A stretch of 64,000 bases of DNA from Medicago truncatula. Taxonomy: Eukaryota; Streptophyta; Magnoliopsida; Fabales; Fabaceae. The DNA lies in the NCBI RefSeq assembly GCF_003473485.1, contig NC_053048.1:8369501-8433500 (forward strand). The letters are read 5' to 3'. The notes under the pieces were generated by a model that made no database searches, was not told where the DNA came from, and worked only from the letters and a program-made list of their open reading frames with translations. A program made the translations under genes and the position numbers. This document shows positions 44,639-56,809 of this stretch, one piece after another (the first letter of the stretch is position 1; every line of letters starts with the position of its first letter).

Positions 44639-47600
44639 TTTATCAACAAAAATATGTAAAGTTATTCATCAATCATAGTTATTCATTTATCCTCTACTAT
44701 TTATGAGTAAACTCTAGTTACTTTTTGTTTATTGGTGGTAAATAAGAATTAGTCAAATTTTTATTAGTGTCATTTTAACTGATAGTACAATTTTTAGTTT
44801 TCTTTTAAAAGAAATACTTCATCACCAAAGCAAATGAAAAGTCAGTGGGTAGAACAAAACAAAACAACACAAATTCTTCCAAGTGGGAAGCACTGACGTC
44901 GTGTTCAGCTGTCCTGTGCAGGTTGCTCATGTCGGATCCACAACGTTATACCTTTTTTTATTTATGTCACTTTCCATTATTATTATTAAACCTTTTATGT
45001 CAATAAATAAATAAATTTGATTTACATAGAGACGAAATGTTGATGTGGTAACAAAAACAAAAGGAGCAAGTGTAGCCAAAAAAAATTAGATGTTGATGTA
45101 AACCTTTGATGGAACCATTTGTGGGCTGTGGTTATACTCTTTCTGCGCACCGAATCCACATGTCCATTATTTTATAAGTTTTGTTTAAGAGAAATGATAT
45201 TTGTACATCTATTTTATGATAATTTTTTGATAATTTTCTCTCTTATACTCACATTATACTCTTATTCTCTCTTCTTTTTTCTCTCTCCATTGTTTTTGAC
45301 AAACGAAGAGAGAGAAGAAGTTGTCACAACAGTTGTCTCAAATGAATGTTCAAATATCACTACTATTTGCTTAATGCGAATAAGATAATTAGTCGTGCAT
45401 TGAAAACTTACAGTGGAGTCTTCCTTGCAACATTCAAACTAATTATTTTCATATTTTTACCGATTAAGTTAAGATTTGTAGACAAATTTTATCATATCTA
45501 ATTTAATAGTGAGGATTATTACTTAGTGATGGAAACAACTTTTATCCATGGTTAAGAAATTTTTAAAAGAAATGGTAACGAGTGCTTTAAGGCACTCTTA
45601 GAAATTATGGTTGAGTCTAATACAACCTTACAAAATCGATTAGTGAAATGATGATTGTCCTCACTTATAAACATATTATCAGACCATCCTATATCCAATA
45701 AGGGAATCTTAACATAACTCTTTAACAACTTTAAATAGTAAGTTTTTATAGAAATTGATGAATTCAATGCATGAAAATTGAATTATGAGAAATTCTTTCT
45801 TGATCACAAACACAAGAAAAAAGTGTTTAGGCACACACACATAATTGAACAAAATTAAAGAAAAAATAATTGAATGATATAAGTAAAATCTTTTTCATTT
45901 ATTTTTCTCTACTTGTGTGAGTGTGCTCAAACCTTTTTTATTTGTATTTGTGTTCAAGCAAGTTTTTCTCTTGAACTATTTGATTTTTTCAATTAACATT
46001 TTCTTAATTATGAATCCTTAAATAATGCTCTTTGAACATTCGTTAGTAAAACTTTTTTTAATTGTGCATCAAAGACAATTTTTTTTTTTTGAAATCTTTT
46101 TATAAATACGAGTCTACCTTTTTTTTTTAGGGAAAATACGAGTCTACCTTGGTATCTTATAATATCATACACACATTCCATGCACCAATCAATTGCGCTC
46201 AATTAAGTAGTTCACATGTCTGTTTTTGTTTTACATTCCATGTAGGCATAATTCAAAAGAAGAATTCAAAGAAAAAATAGGGTTGAATTATGTTTATATA
46301 TCTTTTAAGTTATTTTTCGTAAAAAAAAAAAATTCTTTCAAGTATTTTTAAATTTCGCTCTACATCCTTAATTTTTTTTTTTTCGTTTTATAAATATTAG
46401 ATATTTTGATTTCTTGTTGTTTTCGATCGATCAAAAGTCTAATTCGTCATCAATTAGAGGGTCATTTATGCATAGGCTTAAGTGAGAAGAATCATCTCCT
46501 CACCTTAGACACTCTATGTTTCAATAAAACCATATAATAGTCCAACAACTTGTAACAACCATATATTACACCATTCATGGAAGTCGCTTGTAACGGCTCT
46601 ACCATCACTATACAAAGACCTCCTAGACAACCTATATAAGGAGCTTTTCACAAGTTCCTTATCAAATCAAGGGAGGTGGTACTTTTTTTTTTAAAGGAAG
46701 GGAGGTGGTACTTAAAAGTACACATATATGATGATCTCTTCTAACTTTGAGAAAGATCACAAGTTTTCACATTAAAACATATTAAGAGAGTTTTATCGTC
46801 TACTATACTACTATTTGATTTTAGTGAGTAGGATCTACATCTGTGCGAGATGGTATTTAAGTTACATATAAGAGTTAAGCGATGTGGTAGTCTGACCTTC
46901 CATGAGTTTGCAAATTTTCAAAAGGACATGCTAACAAGTACTTTTAAGTAAGAGGAAAATAGAAGGCAAAAATAGACATTTTGAATCGGAAACAGCAATA
47001 TTTGATTTTTAAAACGTTGAACAACATAAAATTTTATCTCAAATAATATTCTAAGATGCTCTTTTAACATTTTCCATTTTACAATAGTAATATGGCGTGT
47101 AATAAGTTACACATGATTGAGCATGTTATCAGGATTTTAATAACAAAGCATTATTTAAAAAAAATATATATATGCATTTATTTTATGGAAAATATTTCAC
47201 AACGAAAGAGTCAAACCCAAAACAAAACGTTGCAATTTGTAATCTATATTTTTGTCATGAAAGATCTAAAGATGCAAATAATTGAGAATAGAAAATTGTG
47301 AATACATAAAATTAATTTATAGTGGATGGTGCACGTTGATGTCATCTGGGTCAGCTATTGCTTGGCACAACCAAGTGATGCAATCATAACATTACAAATA
47401 AATTACAATACATTCATTTACAACCAAGTTGTTAAGTTGAAAAATCTCAATTGGTTGGAAAATGACAAATCATTGAAAATGATAACTTTGTCTAATGGAA
47501 AATGGAAAGATCATCGAAAATTCATTTGAGCCACCCTTCTAGAGGAGCCAGAAGAGAATGATGGCTAATCAAGGTGGATTAGCAATAAACAAATTATCTA

Positions 47601-48130
47601 ATAGAGATTAACTTGATCACAAGTTCAGTGTATCAATGATTAAATAGATTGCACGAGGACAATATCGGCTAGAAAATCTTATCAACAAAAATAAATAATA
47701 GAAATTAAGTGTCATAAATCGTACCATACCAACCATTCAATTTGATCAACTACATATTCTTTTGTTTCACGTGTATGAACTCTTAAATTGCAAGTTAGTG
47801 ACGACTAATTGGCAATGTTTGTTGTTCAAGTACATAATCATTGTGTTTTACGAATTACAGGAAATCAATGTTTCCAAATTCTAATAGAAATTGAGGAGGA
47901 GGTACATGGAGAAACATAAGGTGTGAATGAACCCAAGATACATAAAAGGAAAGTGAACATGTTAATGTTAAATAATAAGCACATGGTGGCCATGCTATAA
48001 CGTGGTGAGTCAATATTGGAAGTGAAATAAATCATTTCTAACCTATTATTCTCTCTTCAAATTAGTCTTCAAACTATATAAATATAATAAGTAATTTTTA
48101 AAGTATATGAAATCTGTCAATTTAGTTTCT
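44639..48130. other. Gene-poor region
   Basis: Short frames near 45119, 45552, 46008, 47092 and 47326 have no recognised domains, splice partners or coding-like composition. The phrase 'aaatacgagtctacctt' is doubled near 46104-46150 and 'aagggaggtggtactt' near 46669-46713, both flanked by T runs. No gene is called. Confidence 0.45.
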
Positions 48131-48132
48131 AA

Positions 48133-48571
48133 GGGGATGTATTGGATTAAGATTCTATAGGATTTTAAAAGACTTTTTAATTATGAAAAAGTCTTGTGGT
48201 ATTCAATCAAGACTTTTTGCAACTTAAAAAAAGTCTCGTGGTATTCAATCAAGACTCTTTGCCATTTTAAAAAAGTCTTGAGGTATTCAATCAAAACTTT
48301 TCATCACTTAAAAAAAGTCTTATGGTATTCAAAATCATTCAAATTTCGAAGGATTGTTTAATAAATTGAATTTTGATGGATTGTGTGGGATTTTGTAGTG
48401 TAATTTTAACAAGAAAAAGTCTTTCATGAAAAGATAAGATTTCTTGAGATTGTTTTTCTTTTAAAAGTTACTATCTCTCTCTACTACTCTCTCTCTCTCT
48501 CTCTCTCCCCCTCTCTCTCCCCCCCTCCCCCTCCCTATTTTCTCCTTTCTCTCTTCGTTTCTCTATCTCTC

Positions 48572-48618
<47 letters not shown>

Positions 48619-49360
48619 ATAAAAAAATAAAAAATTGTATTGAGAATATTATTATAGGGAGTATGTCGTAATCAATGTTCCGCAAATCGAGTGTTAACTC
48701 TCCGAGATTACCGAGTATATATTTTTAAGTACAAAAATCGTGTTAACTATGAGGTAAACTCGGTTTCTGGTAAAATCGGAAGGTTTAACGAGTTTGACTG
48801 AGTTAACACTCGGTAAACTGGTGTAAACTCGACCAATTTGTAATGGTTGACCCTATTTTTTTTTATAAAGATTTGTAAGTGCTGGCATAATTTTAAATAT
48901 GTACAATTGAATTTTGTGGGAATAACATTTTTAACAAATAAAAAATGTGTATTGAGAATAATGTGTTAGAGTGTTTTTTAGTCCCTTAAAATCTTATAAA
49001 ATCCATAAAATTCTTAAAATTTGAAAATCAATAGTAAAAGAATTTTTTATTTGTTTTATTTTTCTTTATTCGAACGCTAGAATTTATTTGTTCATTATTT
49101 TTATCATTCGCGCTTGTAAGTTTGTTCTTTTTCCCATAAAATTCATTGAATCATTTGAAATTTTAAAATCACATAAAATCCTTTGAAATTCTTAAAAGTC
49201 AGTGTGATAAATCCTTTAAAATCTTGAGTGTATAAAGTCTTTTACATAAAAAGTCTTTTAAAATCTTACAGAATCAATACAATCTCACACAGTCTTTTAA
49301 AATCTTAAAGACTTTCTTTATTAAAATACTCTTTTAAAATCCTAATCCAATACAACCCCC
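48133..49360. mobile_element. PIF/Harbinger-like non-autonomous element
   Basis: Left end GGGGATGTATTGGATTAAGA, right end 'aatcctaatccaatacaaccccc'; the inverted ends are flanked by TAA at 48130-48132 and 49361-49363, the three-base duplication typical of PIF/Harbinger. Subterminal regions repeat 'aaaaagtcttgtggtattcaatcaagac' four times on the left, and 'aaaatcttaaag/cataaaatcc' words on the right. The interior holds a CT microsatellite and a block with repeated 'taaactcgg'. No transposase frame is present; length 1228 bp. Confidence 0.78.
48487..48617 (+). repeat. (CT)n microsatellite
   Basis: Two near-pure CT tracts (48487-48507 and 48574-48613) are joined by CT-rich, C-rich DNA, all inside the PIF/Harbinger-like element. 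Confidence 0.9.
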
Positions 49361-49363
49361 TAA

Positions 49364-49977
49364 AATATATGAAAATTCGCCAATTTAATACTTAACAGCT
49401 TAATTAATAGTAAAAAAGATTGGTGTATCTTGTTGCATAAAAACAACTTAGATGATAAAAAAAACAGTAGAGACATTTGATATAATAAGGTACGAGTTCG
49501 AACCCGCAATTTCACAATTCTCTACAATTAGCTTGTAAGTTTTGCTGCCTGGTGCTTTGAAATTAAAAAAAAAACATGATGAGTTTGTTATACTTTAAGG
49601 CCTAACTAAACGATCCAAGACCACCAAGAGGTCGAGGTACCACTCACATTTTAATACAACAAATTTTCCTTCAATTGTGAGTATGGCACATCATATACTT
49701 ACATCCATATTATAACCAACATAACACTACCTCCAAACTACTCAACCAACAAGACTTTCGATACAAGGATCCTAATACACAAAGATCCACTCTCGCTCCC
49801 CCATAAAGCTGAATCAACACTTTTATATCATGTGTTAGGGGAGTTTAGTTAAGTATCGGGAACAACAACATAATAAAAAATCCAAGACCCCCCCAGAGAC
49901 CGAGACACTAAATCAACTCTCAATTTTAAGACATTAAATATATGAAGGGTCATGTTATCCTGTGCATCTCTCTCTCT
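49364..49977. other. Intergenic DNA
   Basis: Contains 'aggtacgagttcgaacccgcaattt' near 49488, a lone B-box-like word. Two related phrases ('aacgatccaagaccaccaagaggtcgaggtacca' and 'aaaatccaagaccccccagagaccgagacac') occur about 260 bases apart. No gene seen. Confidence 0.4.
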
Positions 49978-50055
49978 TTTGGTGGTGGTCGGGGTTTGAA
50001 CCCCAGACCTTACATATATTATGTTTTGTCCCTACCAACTGAGTTATGCTCACGA
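49978..50055 (-). repeat. tRNA-derived SINE-like repeat
   Basis: Reverse-complemented, it reads 'gtgagcataactcagttggtagggac' (A box), 'aatatatgtaaggtc' and 'ggggttcaaaccccgacc' (B-box region). It lies directly next to the hAT-like element's left target duplication. Confidence 0.55.
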
Positions 50056-50062
50056 GAACAAC

Positions 50063-50915
50063 TAGGGGTGTAAACGGTTCGTATTAAACCAACGAAACTG
50101 ATAGTCCAAACTGAAAAAATATTTGACCTTGTTTGGTTCGGTTTGAAATCGATCCGAACCAATTGAAACCGATCTAGTTTGGTTTGGTTCATGGTTTTTC
50201 ATTTTGAGATTCGTGAAACCGATGAACCAATCCGATAATAACCACACTCCTTATTTTACTAATATTATCTTACCTCACAAACTTATGGTTAGGCCAAAAT
50301 TAAAGTCAACATAGAATACTTTTTAATCCATTCATTTTCTCTTATTTTTATCTGACATCTCAACTCATCTTATCAGTCAGACCCTTTCATTTCTACTACA
50401 AAAGAAACCCTAACTGTTAACCAAATCAAACCCATTGTTCATCGCCACCACCGGTCACCGCTAAGATCGTTCATCTCTTAGTTAGTTTTATCATGTTTAT
50501 GTCATTGATTTATACTCATTATATTTCATTGTTTTCCATGTTCATTTTCATGCCATTGATTTATACTCATTATATTTCATTGTTTTCCATGTTCATTTTC
50601 ATGCCATTGATTTATTTATACATGTTATAACTTATAAGTCATTGTTTAATGAAGATTAGAAAAATCGATTAAAAAAAGAATTGCGATTTGCGCACCGTAA
50701 AATTATAACACCGTAAAAGCCATTCAAAAAGATTAGAACACCCGTAAAGCCTAGAAAATTTTGTCAACAGTAACAGAAATTGAATGTGTATCCCTTAATT
50801 AACAAACCGATCAACCGAACCAAACTGATCGATGAAAACCAAACCAAACCGATAAAGATTTCATTCAAACATTTTTTTGATTGAAACCAATCCAAACCGA
50901 ACCGTTACACCCTGA
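50063..50915. mobile_element. hAT-like non-autonomous element
   Basis: Left end TAGGGGTGTAAACGGTTCG and right end 'cgaaccgttacaccctga' are inverted repeats. The flanks AGAACAAC (50055-50062) and AGAACAAG (50916-50923) form an 8-base target duplication with one mismatch, the length expected for hAT elements. Both subterminal regions are rich in 'ggtttggttcggttt' words in opposite orientations. No transposase frame is present. Confidence 0.7.
50500..50612 (+). repeat. 51-bp tandem repeat inside hAT-like element
   Basis: About 2.2 copies of a 51-base unit beginning CATTGATTTATACTCATTAT, starting at 50503, 50554 and 50605 (the last partial). Confidence 0.85.
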
Positions 50916-51029
50916 AGAACAAGTGCATCTCTCTCTAACTAAACAGCAACAAAACAAGAAGTAATAAGAAAGAACAAATCATGTTCTAACTAAACAATTT
51001 TGTTTTTGTTGTCTTTAATCCTTTTCACT

Positions 51030-51156
51030 TCACGGGAAATAGTGAAAGACAGAAACATAGTTTTCTCGAATTTGTCTGTATTTGCATCTGACAGCAAAGT
51101 AAGAACCGATCGTTCAACATTTTTTGGATCTTTCAAATCTCATGCGATCGCACAAG
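51030..51156 (+). other. Possible 5' UTR exon of the microprotein gene
   Basis: A candidate donor (CACAAG|GTACGC) lies at 51156/51157 and a strong acceptor (TTTTTTGCAG) at 52921-52930, directly before the coding exon that starts at 52942. The region is less AT-rich than its flanks. No transcript evidence is available; this is inferred from splice signals only. Confidence 0.35.
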
Positions 51157-51332
51157 GTACGCACGCACGCGATCATTCATTCTCTCTCAAATTAATTAAT
51201 TATTCTTTCTATGTCTCGCGTTATATTGATTTTGCTTCTATCAGATTCCTTGATCTTTCTTTCAATTTGAAAATAATCTAAGGCTTGATTGTATTGTATA
51301 AAGCTTTGAGTGATGCTTGTTTGTTATAAAAT

Positions 51333-51405
51333 GGTCGCATAGCGGAGTGGATATCGCGTTAGACTCCGAATCTAAAGGTCGTGGGTTCGATTCCCACTGC
51401 GATCA
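51333..51405 (+). tRNA. tRNA-Arg (anticodon CCG)
   Basis: A complete 73-base cloverleaf. Acceptor GGTCGCA pairs with TGCGATC, D stem GCGG with TCGC, and anticodon stem TTAGA with TCTAA around the loop CTCCGAA (anticodon CCG). The T stem is GTGGG/CCCAC with loop TTCGATT, and the discriminator is A. A box TAGCGGAGTGG and B box GGTTCGATTCC are intact, and a T-rich terminator follows (tttctttctttttt). No intron. It lies inside the putative 5' UTR intron of the downstream gene, same strand. Confidence 0.96.
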
Positions 51406-51734
51406 ATTTCTTTCTTTTTTATTTCTTTATGTTATTTGAAGGTTAAAATGTTTAACGTTTTTAAGAATCAAAGTTTTCACAATGCAAGTGGTAAATGAAC
51501 TTCAGTTAAGGTCGAATCATGGCTAGACTTTACTTACTTTCTAGCAGAACTTTAGTTTAACAGGCCCAATTTTTCCTAGATATTGGAGGGTTAAAGCTAA
51601 ACAAATTACAGAATGCAAACTGGATTTTGTGAATGTGAAACATAAGTGTTTGCATGTGGGTGTTCATTAAATGCGTTTTTCCAATGAACTTGACTACGTA
51701 TTAGTGTCGTATCAAATGAAGTCATTTATATGTC

Positions 51735-52805
51735 TATATTCGTCATATATCTGAATCTGGAATGAATACATTCCTGAGCTTATGGATTTGGCTGTACTTG
51801 ATTAAGACTTCAGAGTTAAGATGTGATACAGGTTAATATATAACATAACTTCTGTAGTAGTATATTTGGTTTATATCAAATTGATGAGTTGGTTGATCCA
51901 TAATTTGTATGGAACCAGCCAGTAAATAAATGTTGAAACCAGGCAATATTTGTTTGCGTCGTCTTCCTTATTAGATCTGATATTTTCTTAGCTGGTGTAG
52001 TAATCTTCAATGCATGTTTTTATGCACACTTTACAAGAATTAAACAAGTTAGTAAAAGCAATTAAGAGCATCAAAGGTGCATAGTTTTTGGAGTTTAAGT
52101 TGGGTGTTAGCAAAACTATGACCGACAAAAAGCAGTTTATTAGCTCTAAAATTGTCCTAGATTGTGTATAAGATCGCTAATGAGAATTCAATTAAGGCTA
52201 CTTTCTGAATTGCTGTTCACTTAGCTGGTTCAACCTTTTAATTATGTTCATGACTCTTGGTATAGAAATTTTTTCGCCTTAGCTGCAGCTCACTTAGTTG
52301 TGTAGTGTAGGCCATACATTACAGCTTATGCCTAACGAATGGAAAAACAATTTAAGTTATTCCTCATTAAGTATTTTCATTTTAATAGCGATCGATATAC
52401 TCCAGCTCTGTTGCCCGAGTAAGTCTGCCACAGATGGTTATTGGTGTGTCTAGAATATAGTTTTCATCATCGAACATGACATGTCTTTAGGTCGGGCTAA
52501 CTATTTTAGGATTTCTACATGTGATATAAATTATATTTTGTATCCATCAATAGGCCGGGTAAACTTCTTATCTTTAAATGTATAGACTCATCATGCATCT
52601 GAATCTGAAAAGAATACATTCAAGAGCTTAGGATTTGGCTGTACTCGATTAATTTAAGGTGTAAGAGTTAAGATGTGATGCAAGTTATCATTTAACATAA
52701 CTAGTGTATTTGGTTTATGTCAAATCAATGAGTCGATTGATCCATAATTTTAGTGAAGCAGCCAATCAAAAATTGCTGAAACTGAGCAATGATTTGTTTA
52801 CGTTG
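51735..52805 (+). repeat. Diverged direct duplication (two copies)
   Basis: The order 'catctgaatctg', 'gaatacattc', 'gagctta(t)ggatttggctgtact(t/c)gatta', 'agagttaagatgtgat(a/g)ca', 'tatttggttta' and 'gatccataattt' occurs at 51745-51955 and again at 52590-52800, about 850 bases apart. Both copies lie between the tRNA gene and the coding exon of the microprotein gene. Confidence 0.75.
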
Positions 52806-52941
52806 AAACTAAGCACATGAATTATACAAATAGTTAATGCTTATATGTTTCTGTATCTACAAGCTAAGAATGCAATTTGACCTTTATAGTTTATGTTAAG
52901 ATTATGACCCCAAAAATATATTTTTTGCAGTTGTGGAAGTC

Positions 52942-53370
52942 ATGAATTGGGTTCAGCGAAAGGTTCACCTTTACAACGTCACTTTTGGGCTTTTTATGCT
53001 GGATTGGTGGGAACGTTGCTCATTCAGTATCCTTTATTTCACTTTCTCCTACATAGATTTTGACTCCTTTAGATTTCTTTTCCTTCGTAGTTATCTTAAA
53101 ATGTCGTTTTTTAACCATGTTAGTTATTTATATAGGGATTTTGTTGAAACTGAGATTCATAAATTGTTTTAAAATTATGTAGTTTGTTAGAACAATATTT
53201 GTTTAGCCGTTTTTTTTTTGTTTGAAAGACAACTGAAATCACGTAAAATATTTTTTACAAAAGAGTTACATAGTTTCTTTAATTACAGTTCCTTAACTAT
53301 TACAGATATTTTGGTGATTGTACTAATGTGTTTTGTAGTGCGGTACATTACCCAGTTCTTCAAGAGGTAG
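52942..53370 (+). CDS. 49-residue conserved membrane microprotein
   Basis: Two coding exons, 52942-53026 and 53306-53370, separated by a 279-base GT-AG intron whose removal joins TTCA to AT and keeps the frame. The protein starts MNWVQRKVHLYNVTFGLFML, continues DWWERCSFN, and has a hydrophobic stretch ILVIVLMCFVV (about residues 30-40) before a short basic tail RYITQFFKR. It is a likely single-pass membrane microprotein with a conserved aromatic N-terminus. I recall near-identical N-termini in unnamed small proteins of many land plants, but no function is known to me. The upstream acceptor at 52930 suggests a leader intron. Confidence 0.62.
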
Positions 53371-56300
53371 TTCATTTTCACCCTTCTCATTCATCTATTT
53401 GATTAGTGACATAAATGATATCCGTTCATCCATTACTTAACACACATGCAAATTTTCTGGATTCTGATTGCACTTACTTTTGTTGATTATAAAGATGAAT
53501 TTTGTAATACTAAGGAAAATACTTAACATGCATGTAGAAAATAGCACACATTTACATTTCTCAATAGGTTGGTGGATTCGTTAACAGATCCTATATTAAA
53601 CTAGAACCCTCTGTCTTAACGAATGATGTTTTTCACTAATGTCCATTTACATTTGTGTATTGACTACGTCTATAATTAACTTTAGAAAAAGAGTCGTAGA
53701 TCTCACTTTTTATATCTTGCCTATTCATCAAAAACCTGAACAATAAGGAGATATCTTTGTAAATTATGGTCTAGGCCAAAATAAACCCAACGCAGTTGTA
53801 TTACATACAATCCCATTCGAAGAGCCCTTATAATCTTTAGCAGTAGCATCCAATTAAGCTCGAGTTTTAAATTCTGAATATTAAAGTAAATGTAGAATAG
53901 TAGGTTTTTTCCAGACTATCTTCCTCAGCCTGTATGTAAATGTAAATGTAAATGAAGTTACGTTCAGAATACAAAATTCTCAAGTTCTTCGAATAATCTA
54001 TTGCTTAAGCTATATAGATTGCAATTTCAGGATTTTAGTGACAGTCTTCACTTCGACATTGTTTTTCAAAACCATACTAGATCGGATCTTATATCCTTAA
54101 TAATTTATTATCCTATACCTATTTAGCACAAGCACTTCAATTAAAGGCGTCTCTGGTTTCTAACACGTGTCAGCATCCGACACTGACATGACACATAACA
54201 TAACACTTGTAGTTACAGACAACCACTTTCATTTTCTTAAACTATTATCGGTGTCTACGTGTTAGTGTTCCGTGTCAGATTGTTGGTTCTTCGTTAATTA
54301 CAATATATATCTGTGTATTTGCTATAGAAATTACTATCAGTTTGACCTTTTTTCCCCTATCTAAAGTGTGTATTATTTAAATGTCAGGTATATATTGTGT
54401 ATTATTTAAATGTCACATATCTCTGGTAGAAGCAAAATCATTCTCATGTGAAGATGCCAATGTAGATCTTCACTTGAGGATTTAAATTAGTTGCAGCAGT
54501 TGTGTGTTTGGTATAAGCTGAAGCTGACTCAAAAACATCTTGTAGCAGTTTGATATGGACCAACTTGAGAATTTCTTAATATTTATTATTCCCTCCGGTT
54601 CATTGTGTAAGTGATGTATCTAGTCTATATTTATAACGAGATGCATTAATTATTTAATGAACCTAAAAAGTCAATTGCTTATAAGCCTGTTTTGGATGTT
54701 GATTGGCATTTTTGACATTGTAATTATTATTGGTAATTTTCATTATTAAATGTTTTAAACTTTGAAATTATTAGTTGACTAGCTTCAATGTAGTCTTCTT
54801 TTTATATTTTATTATTACTTATCCGTGTCAAGTAGATTCATTTTCTTGTCCAAAATCGTTTTGTAGGAATATTTTAAAAGGAAATTTTTTTTTGTAATTT
54901 TATTATTATTATTATGCTCTTAAATAATGATGTCCGACAACTTAACCAGAGATCTTGTGTTTGAATTCGGTCATGAAAATGTAACAATGTTAAAAATTTT
55001 GAGAAAGAGCTTTGCATCAATTATTGTTCTACTCGACTTGAAATATAGATTACTCGTTTATAAAGAAGAAGAAAAAAAAAAGCATTGTCACAATAATGGG
55101 CGTCACGCACAACATTTCTCAAAACCATATTAGACTACTTTAAGGACGAGGGACTATGGACATTGGGTTTCAGATGGTGAGGTACCCTAATTTTGTCAAA
55201 CCAATTCAGTAGATTATATATATTTTTTAAAGTAAAAACATATTATTTTACCTTGTAAGAAAATTACTCTAAAATTTGTACCAAAAAAAAAAAAATTACT
55301 CTAAAATGGAGATTAAAATAGTAATGTTTTAATCGCACTTTTATTCCTCCCAATTTATCACCCTCATAAAATTGTCCCCCTTTTTTAATTCAATCTTTTT
55401 AATCCCTCGATTATTACTTTTCTTGCAATTTTGATCCCAACTCAAACTTTAGCCTCCAAAAGTTATGATTTTTGTGTAAAAAATATTACATTTTGGCCTA
55501 AAAAGTGGTATTCCCTCTTCATGTTTTGTGTCTAAAGTTATAAATCTTAACTTTTATTTTTGCTAGTAGAAATTTAGGGTAAGAGGGATGATGTCTCGAT
55601 CCAAAATGAAAAAGACTTTCGACTCCCTTCAAAGACATTAGCGAAGCTCAAACTCAAGACCTTTCAATTTCAAAATTTGTCTTTTTATCATTAGACCAAG
55701 TCTTTAAAGTTTTATAGATCATATCTTTAAGTTAAAGTTAATTCTAAAGACAAAATTAGTTTTAATAAAAAATATATTTAAACATATCAAAATCAATTCT
55801 TTCTCCATAAAATAAATTTTGACACATTAAAAAAAATGGACTCAAATATACACTTACTATCTTGAATGAAACACCAATTTATCTTTTGCATGGTCAATGT
55901 TTTCCCCCGTCATTTTTGCCTAAAATAATTCTGCTATAACACTCACAGCAAGCCATGCGCCCTATTTTCACCAAGTATATTACAAGTTATCAAAAAGTAA
56001 ACATTTTTTATTCCTCTTTCATCTCTGCTAACTGCACATTTGGAGCCTATAAATTGAAAACAAAAGGGAGGTAATTGAAGAAACAGAAATTAAACCAAAG
56101 GTTTTTTTTTTCTCTTTTATCCTCATTTTCTTTCCTCCATTCTCTTTATTTGTTGTTATCAAATCCATTCTCTCAATGGATTCAGCAATAGAGTCTTCTT
56201 TTTTTTTTTTTTTTTTTTTAATATTATTACTTGTATTATCCTTAGGCAGCAATAGGGTTTTATGTTATTTATTACTTATATTTTCTTTTGTGTTATCTAG

Positions 56301-56431
56301 TTGTGATTTATGGGTTTAACTCTATTTTTACTCTTTCTTTAAATTTTGCTTTATTTTTCTGTTTCTCATACAACAATTTAAACATCTAAATGACAAAGCA
56401 AAAATAATAATTGTTGCATTGTTGCGGTCCA
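53371..56431. other. Gene-poor intergenic region
   Basis: A lone Stowaway-like end ('ttccctccggttcattgtgtaag') is at about 54591. A GTGTC-rich repeat related to 28195-28350 is at about 54140-54290. 55330-55480 has 'tttaatcgcacttttattcctcccaattta', a MITE-like end without a clear partner. The 56028-56252 frame is Lys-run low complexity. No gene is supported. Confidence 0.45.
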
Positions 56432-56809
56432 CTTTTTTTTTTTGACAAAATAAAACGATATTCATTCATTCAAATCGATAGAGTGCATCAGATACAAACA
56501 TCGCTAAAAACGTAAAGGGTGAATCTGCGAACAAACTCACAGCACCCAAGTTAATAGCATACAACGGCAAAATGCCTATAAATAATATGATAAAACCTAA
56601 GTCACCGAAATACTCATGATTCCGAATCTGCAACGTTGACGTCCAAATCATTGCTTGAATTTGTAATTGATTGATGTAGATCTTTCAATAGGAACTGAAC
56701 AAACACCACGACAAGACGCGAAATCAAACGCCGCACAAGACGACGAACAACAAAACGCCGCACTTAGACGACGAAATCACAAAAGGAACAACTTGATAGA
56801 TGTGAAAAT
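56432..56809 (-). mobile_element. Poly(A)-tailed retroposon, copy 2, interrupted
   Basis: A minus-strand copy of the family at 41071-41462. It begins (as a tail) with T runs at 56432-56442, and similarity runs to 'atgtgaaaat' at 56809, where the SIRE LTR starts. The 5' part of the retroposon should therefore lie beyond the SIRE element, outside the window. Confidence 0.65.

Noticed and set aside
50500-50612. CRISPR-like tandem repeats
   Set aside because: The repeats are contiguous without spacers and lie in a plant transposon.
54140-54290. Hairpin regulatory RNA
   Set aside because: The GTGTC/GACAC words are a dispersed repeat shared with 28195-28350, not a specific structure.
56028-56252. 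Lys-rich 74-residue frame
   Set aside because: Produced by a long T run on the plus strand.
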